Source: Salpingoeca rosetta
Taxonomy: Eukaryota > Opisthokonta > Choanoflagellata > Craspedida > Salpingoecidae
NCBI RefSeq assembly: GCF_000188695.1
Contig: NW_004457740.1
Location: 807,521-820,020, forward strand
Direction of reading: 5' to 3'
Length of the DNA: 12,500 nucleotides
Shown here: in pieces, positions 9,001-12,500 of the stretch
Numbering within the stretch: position 1 is the first letter of the stretch
Layout: each line of letters begins with the position of its first letter
Made by a program: the position numbers and the translations under genes
The notes under the pieces: generated by a model
What the model was told of the DNA's origin: nothing
The model's database searches: none
The model's input: only the letters and a program-made list of their open reading frames with translations

Positions 9001-11707
9001 CACACTTTGCCTTCACACACCACCATCATGTCATGTCATGTCACCACATTTTACCATCACAACTGCTACTCAGCATCATATTTTGCCACCGCCTTGCATA
9101 TTTTACCATCACCACTCTCCACATTCCATGGTTTTACCATCATCACTGTCCGCTTTTCGCACCTTTCACTTTCCATATTTGCAAACGCCACCTTCCACTT
9201 GTCATCTTACCCAACTATCCACTTTCCTCATTTGCAATTGTCCGTATTTTCCGCTTCCATATTTTGCCATCACCATCCATATTTTGCCATCACAACCCTG
9301 TATTTTACCACCACCATCGGTGTGGTTTAACAGCGGCACCCGACCGCCGGCCGTCGTTGGATTTGGCGGCGCAGTGTGCGACATCATCTCAAAGTTTCAC
9401 TCGGACGAGTACGTTAATGCGTGGTGTGTTGGTGGTGTCACGGTCTTTGGTCTTGCCTGTGGATATGGCCGCTAGCGCTTCTGTCGACAACTGAAGCGTT
9501 TGCTCCCATGACCCTCTTCTTCAAGCCCCCCCCCTTCTTTGCTCTTTATCCAACGTCTTGCTGTTTTTACCATCCGCGCAACTTGCTTGTCACACCCATA
9601 CCTTCTCTCACATGCACTGTCGACCACCACTCCAACACCCCAACCAACAACAGGGTGGTGAGCAGCAGCACCAACTACGGCGCTGTCGCGCTGTCATGTG
9701 GGGGCGTTGCCCGAAACGTCGCTGCCGCCGCTGCCAAACACATGCGCGCACGCGGCAGTGGTACATCGCGTGGTGGTGTTGGCCTCGTCACCTCGCTCGG
9801 CGCTGATCTCCTCGGCGATGTCATCGCAAAGGACGCACACGCAGCAGGAAACATGGTGCTGCCGCTGTCGTATTTGTGTGTTGTTTGAATGTGTGGGGGC
9901 TGGCAAGTGCGTCCTTGTATTTGGGTGCGAGCGCAAAAAATTATGGTTGTAGCGGAATATCACAGAGTGCGTATAAATATGCGTGTACCCAAGTACTAGT
10001 GTGCGTGTGTGTATGTGCAGTGAAGCTGCTACGTTCTGCTTGATCAGTGTCCACTGTAGATATTCCACTTGCACCCATGCCTTGCTGCTCGCACCATCTC
10101 GCCACTTGCGTTGTCAATTTAACCTTTGCTCTGTTTTCCTTGTGTCCCGTCCATCTTTTCATCCACCATCACTTCCCTTCAAATGTCCACACTCAACTCA
10201 TCCCTTCCCAACGCCAACCATTGCCACCCTGCGTCTATCGTGCGTCAACACAGCACCTTGTTCTGCCACAGGTCGGCAACGCTCGCACTGCCGTGTACAA
10301 CGCCATTCTCGACAATGACGGCAACCTCAAGTTTGCCATTGCCGACATGACCGCGCTCGATTGCCTGCAGGCAACGCTGCTTGACGATGCGCGCGTGTTG
10401 CAGGCGCTGGATGCCGCCGATGTGTGGTTTGCGGACTGCAACTGCGACGAACGTCTTCTGCACCGGCTCCACGCGCTCGCCGATCCATCAAGTACACACA
10501 CACACACACACACACACATACACACATGCAAACGGAAGCGGAAGCGGAAATGTGCTGCGGGATGATGGCAGTGCTGTAATGCATGCTGTTGCGCGAGTGA
10601 CTTGTGTGTTGTATGAATCGTGCGTTGTGTGTGTGGATGTGTTGTGTGTGTGTATTTTGTGTGTGCATTGCGTGCGTGTGAATCACAAACGTGGGCTGCA
10701 CACTTTTCTCTCACGCCTGCATCCACTGGTATTTTCAATCGTGATGTTTCTGCCCAGCACTGTTGTGGATTGAGCCAACCTCCATCATCAAATCACAGCG
10801 CGTGCTCGCTCTCGATGTGTGGGGACAGCACATGCACGCGCACACGCACACGGCTTCATCTTCATCAGCACGTGTTGTGCTGTCACCAGACGTGCATGAG
10901 TTTGCGCACATCCTCAGGGAACTTCCTCATCAATCAGCACACACGCGTGTGGATCCAAACACCGCCGATGCACAGGCCGTTCTCAACATCGTTCAAGACG
11001 AGGTGCGTGTGTGCGTTTGTGCGCGTGTGAGTGTGTGAAGGGGGATTGTGTTGGTCGGTTCGTTGGACTGCTTGTGTTGCAGTAGAGTGCATGTTCGCTG
11101 CAATCCTTACTTGCAGCTCACAAACACACACACACACACACACTTGCACACACATACACACATGCACACCTACACATACACACATGCACACCTACACACA
11201 CATACACACATGCACACCTACACATACACACATGCTCACGACGACAACCTTCGCCAGCTGCTGCCCCGCTACCCGAATGTGACGTGGGTAGTGACACTTG
11301 GTCCCGATGGTGTTGTTGCGCCATCACCATCAACTACATGGAGCGAAACACCGACCCGCTACTCACATTACGCAACAAAGCCCCTCACACGCGTCGAAAA
11401 CGTGACAGGAGCCGGCGACACGTGCGTGCTTCGGGAGGTGCCTGTGTTGGTGTGCCTGTGGCTTGCTTGCTTGCGTACGCATGTGTGCACCATCTGCTTG
11501 CACGGAGTGTGTGTGCCTGTGTTGTGTCGTGCTCACCGCCTCACTGTAGCAACACCCCCCCCCACCACCACGTCACACAACTTCCTTCTTCCCAGGTTGG
11601 CTGGGGCAATGCTCGCGTGTGCGGCGGAGAACAGGGCCAGCACCGTTGGCGCGGCCGTGCGTGCTGGAATTGCCGCTGCCACCGCCCTCCTCACAGCATC
11701 AGTGTGA
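6003..11707 (+). CDS. Bifunctional pseudouridine-5'-phosphate glycosidase / PfkB-family pseudouridine kinase (13 exons)
   Basis: Predicted to phosphorylate pseudouridine (kinase) and split pseudouridine 5'-phosphate into uracil and ribose 5-phosphate (glycosidase). Exons: 6003-6356, 6605-6754, 7094-7425, 7794-7936, 8188-8231, 8378-8473, 8707-8828, 9334-9423, 9654-9855, 10272-10491, 10758-11002, 11258-11421, 11596-11707; 757 aa plus TGA, all in phase. PsuG domain about 85-390: E110, K171, D227 and K244 match E. coli PsuG E31, K93, D149 and the Schiff-base K166; SRRD 173-176; TGGLGGVHR 208-216. A Ser/Thr/Gln-rich linker (about 391-414) leads to the PfkB domain: VVGFGG 421-426, CGGVARN 459-465, WIEPTS near 590, NVTGAGDT with base D720. 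The first 80 residues are Arg/Gln/His-rich, nearly acid-free and contain VRLLSTAA, like a mitochondrial presequence. The start is bounded by an in-frame TGA at 5937-5939. Exon 12 could instead begin at 11117, and a small exon may be missing in intron 9. Kinase substrate is inferred from the fusion. Confidence 0.9.
6480..6580 (+). repeat. Glycosidase-kinase intron 1: TG/TGCG repeat
   Basis: Degenerate (TG)n with TGCG units in intron 6357-6604, on the transcribed sense as GU. Confidence 0.8.
6755..7093 (+). repeat. Glycosidase-kinase intron 2: purine (GA)n tract and TG-rich DNA
   Basis: A 339-bp intron. A nearly all-purine GAGA/AGAA tract lies at 6788-6830, followed by TG-rich sequence to about 6935. 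The acceptor (CTGGAAG, 7087-7093) is weak, but it restores the conserved VTKASRRD block in phase. Confidence 0.75.
7426..7793 (+). repeat. Glycosidase-kinase intron 3: G-rich start and (GTGA)n array
   Basis: A 368-bp intron. The donor AAA|GTGGGC is inferred because it joins FFAAK to SAHMAPYS as the family requires. G runs lie at 7461-7478, then GTGA/TGTG units to about 7672. Confidence 0.75.
7989..8066 (+). repeat. Glycosidase-kinase intron 4: 13 hexamers of YTTGTG
   Basis: Thirteen exact 6-bp units differ only at the first base (T or C), in the order T T C C T C C T T C T C T. Intron 7937-8187. Confidence 0.9.
8512..8585 (+). repeat. Glycosidase-kinase intron 6: TG/TATG repeat
   Basis: TGTG grades into TATG units inside intron 8474-8706. 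Confidence 0.75.
8829..9333 (+). repeat. Glycosidase-kinase intron 7: AT-rich ATATTTTRCCATCAC minisatellite
   Basis: At 505 bp this is the longest intron in the window. At least seven diverged copies of a TTTTRCCAYC core start near 9048, 9077, 9097, 9131, 9258, 9278 and 9301, in places 20 bp apart. An older duplication of CACCACAACAC plus TTTGCCTTCA lies at 8970-8990 and 8993-9015. No (CA)n array and no coding block is seen. Confidence 0.75.
9856..10271 (+). other. Glycosidase-kinase intron 9: repeat-poor, may hide a small exon
   Basis: A 416-bp intron with no long microsatellite. Joining exon 9 (AAGNM) directly to exon 10 (VGNARTAVY) omits the eight or so residues that PfkB kinases usually have here. 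An open stretch near 10047 reads STVDIPLAP, but I found no donor that keeps the phase. A longer exon 9, ending around 9876, is an alternative. Confidence 0.5.
10495..10527 (+). repeat. Glycosidase-kinase intron 10: (CA)n at the donor
   Basis: The donor GTACAC leads straight into (CA)n, the reverse sense of the (TG)n in introns 1 to 6. The intron 10492-10757 turns TG-rich from about 10600. Confidence 0.8.
11117..11257 (+). repeat. (CA)n and 22/24-bp tandem repeat between two in-phase acceptors of exon 12
   Basis: After (CA)n, units of ACACATACACACATGCACAC plus CT recur about four times. Acceptor TTGCAG ends at 11116 and acceptor CGCCAG at 11257; they are 141 bp (47 codons) apart and in the same phase. 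I treat the repeat as intronic. If the first acceptor is used, it would be coding, rich in His, Thr and Tyr. Confidence 0.7.
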
Positions 11708-12150
11708 CTCGCGGCTGATGCTGGCAGTGGGTGCGTGCTGGTTGCTTGGCGTGTGCGATGCGTGTGGATGTGCCCGGGGGCTCGGGGGGGGGGGGGGTGA
11801 GCGCGCGCGCGTGTTTGTGTGTGTGCATGTTCCCACTTCGTTTTACATGACCACGCCTTGATGTCGAAACCGGTGTTGTTGTTGTTGTGAATTGCCAAGA
11901 ATTGCGGCTTTCATACATTTATTGCGGCATTCACACTGTAGATTCATGTGACATGACACCACATGGCAACAGCAAACAATACCAACACAACAATAGCAGA
12001 ACAAGGCTAAGAACAGTCACAGTCGTGCACACATGTACACGTGTGAGCAAGTGTTGTTTCGAATTACATTGCGGCGTGTATTATGGGCGCATGCAAGACA
12101 CAAGTGGTGGTGGTGGTGGTGGGGCTGATGGGGCTGTTGCTCGATTGGAT
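11708..12150. other. Convergent intergenic region with both 3' UTRs
   Basis: 443 bp between the TGA of the plus-strand enzyme (11705-11707) and the proposed TGA of the beta-helix gene (12153-12151). It holds a 14-G run (11784-11797), a CG-alternating stretch, GTT/CAA triplet runs and a (GGT)n run near 12106-12120. No conserved coding block was found on either strand. No AATAAA is visible for the plus-strand gene. Confidence 0.6.
11918..11923 (-). terminator. Candidate AATAAA poly(A) signal for the beta-helix gene
   Basis: TTTATT on the plus strand reads AATAAA on the minus strand, 228 nt past the proposed stop codon. If used, this 3' UTR would cross most of the convergent intergenic region. 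It is one short hexamer, so chance is possible. Confidence 0.35.
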
Positions 12151-12463
12151 TCAGATAAACGAGGGAGCCGAGCCGGTGACGGTGCCTTGACGAATGGCTG
12201 AACGCCGTGAAGGGGGGGGGGGTTGGTGAACGAAGCAAGGCAAATGCAGACACGTTGTGAGAAGGTGTAACTACAAGGTGCGTTCGCAGCAGGCACGAGC
12301 TGGCTGCATGGAGGCACCACACACACATGCACAGACATGCACAGACATAGACACGCACATGTCCACACTTACTTCCTGGCTTGACAACGTGGCCTGGTGC
12401 TACGTTGCAGTTGCTGAGCCTGCTGTTGCTTTCAATGCGCGCATTGTCGCACACGCACACATT
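12151..12463 (-). CDS. EIF2B3: Last two exons of a left-handed beta-helix protein, probably eIF2B gamma (partial)
   Basis: eIF2B gamma is a subunit of the guanine nucleotide exchange factor for eIF2 in translation initiation. Exon 12463-12373 follows a good acceptor (CTTTTTCGTCACGTAG) and ends at the strongest donor in the window (GTAAGT). It encodes VCDNARIESNSRLSNC followed by NVAPGHVVKPG, i.e. hexapeptide turns of a left-handed beta-helix. From memory of the family, this matches the end of eIF2B gamma, where a VICNNAVIE block and a D/N-C-L-I/V-G turn precede a short basic tail. The final exon is proposed as 12197-12151 (CTTCACGGCGTTCAG acceptor, phase 1), adding TIRQGTVTGSAPSFI and TGA. 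It is less certain: another acceptor near 12306 is also in phase and would give a longer, low-complexity tail. All N-terminal exons lie beyond the right edge. Other beta-helix proteins (eIF2B epsilon, dynactin p25/p27, acyltransferases) are possible. Confidence 0.55.
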
Positions 12464-12500
12464 CTACGTGACGAAAAAGGCAGGGTGTGGGCGCGTGCGT

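Noticed and set aside
1..12500. Transposons, tRNA or rRNA genes, viral genes
   Set aside because: No transposase or reverse-transcriptase motifs, terminal inverted repeats, tRNA-like folds or rRNA-like sequence were recognised by eye.

Overview
The window reads as nuclear DNA from an intron-dense, probably unicellular eukaryote. Short exons (34 to 354 bp) carry conserved protein blocks that join in phase across GT-AG introns, and almost every intron holds its own simple repeat, mostly (CA)n/(TG)n. Nothing prokaryotic, viral or transposon-like was seen. A choanoflagellate-type protist (Salpingoeca-like) is my best guess from the gene structure and the fused glycosidase-kinase gene, but this is inference and no lineage marker proves it.

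Layout. (1) 115-5862, minus strand: CPSF3/CPSF73, the endonuclease that cuts pre-mRNA 3' ends. Sixteen exons give 601 phase-consistent codons with the complete metallo-beta-lactamase and beta-CASP active site; the C-terminus lies beyond the left edge. (2) 5863-6002: a 140-bp head-to-head promoter region. (3) 6003-11707, plus strand: a bifunctional pseudouridine-degrading enzyme, with a probable organelle presequence, a PsuG-type pseudouridine-5'-phosphate glycosidase and a PfkB-type kinase. Thirteen exons give about 757 residues. (4) 11708-12150: a convergent 3' intergenic region. (5) 12151-12463, minus strand: the last exons of a left-handed beta-helix protein that most resembles the C-terminus of eIF2B gamma.

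Both long genes act in RNA metabolism: one makes mRNA 3' ends, the other disposes of the pseudouridine released when RNA is degraded. Their shared promoter region would allow co-expression, though that is untested. The products need not interact.

Most long open frames in the window are artefacts, because (CA)n and (TG)n contain no stop codon in any frame. Exons were therefore assigned from protein-family conservation, splice phase and splice signals. The least secure points are the two possible acceptors before exon 12 of the plus-strand gene, the intron between its exons 9 and 10 (a small exon may be missing), and the terminal exon of the right-hand minus-strand gene. Lengths of long microsatellites in an assembly should not be trusted to the base.
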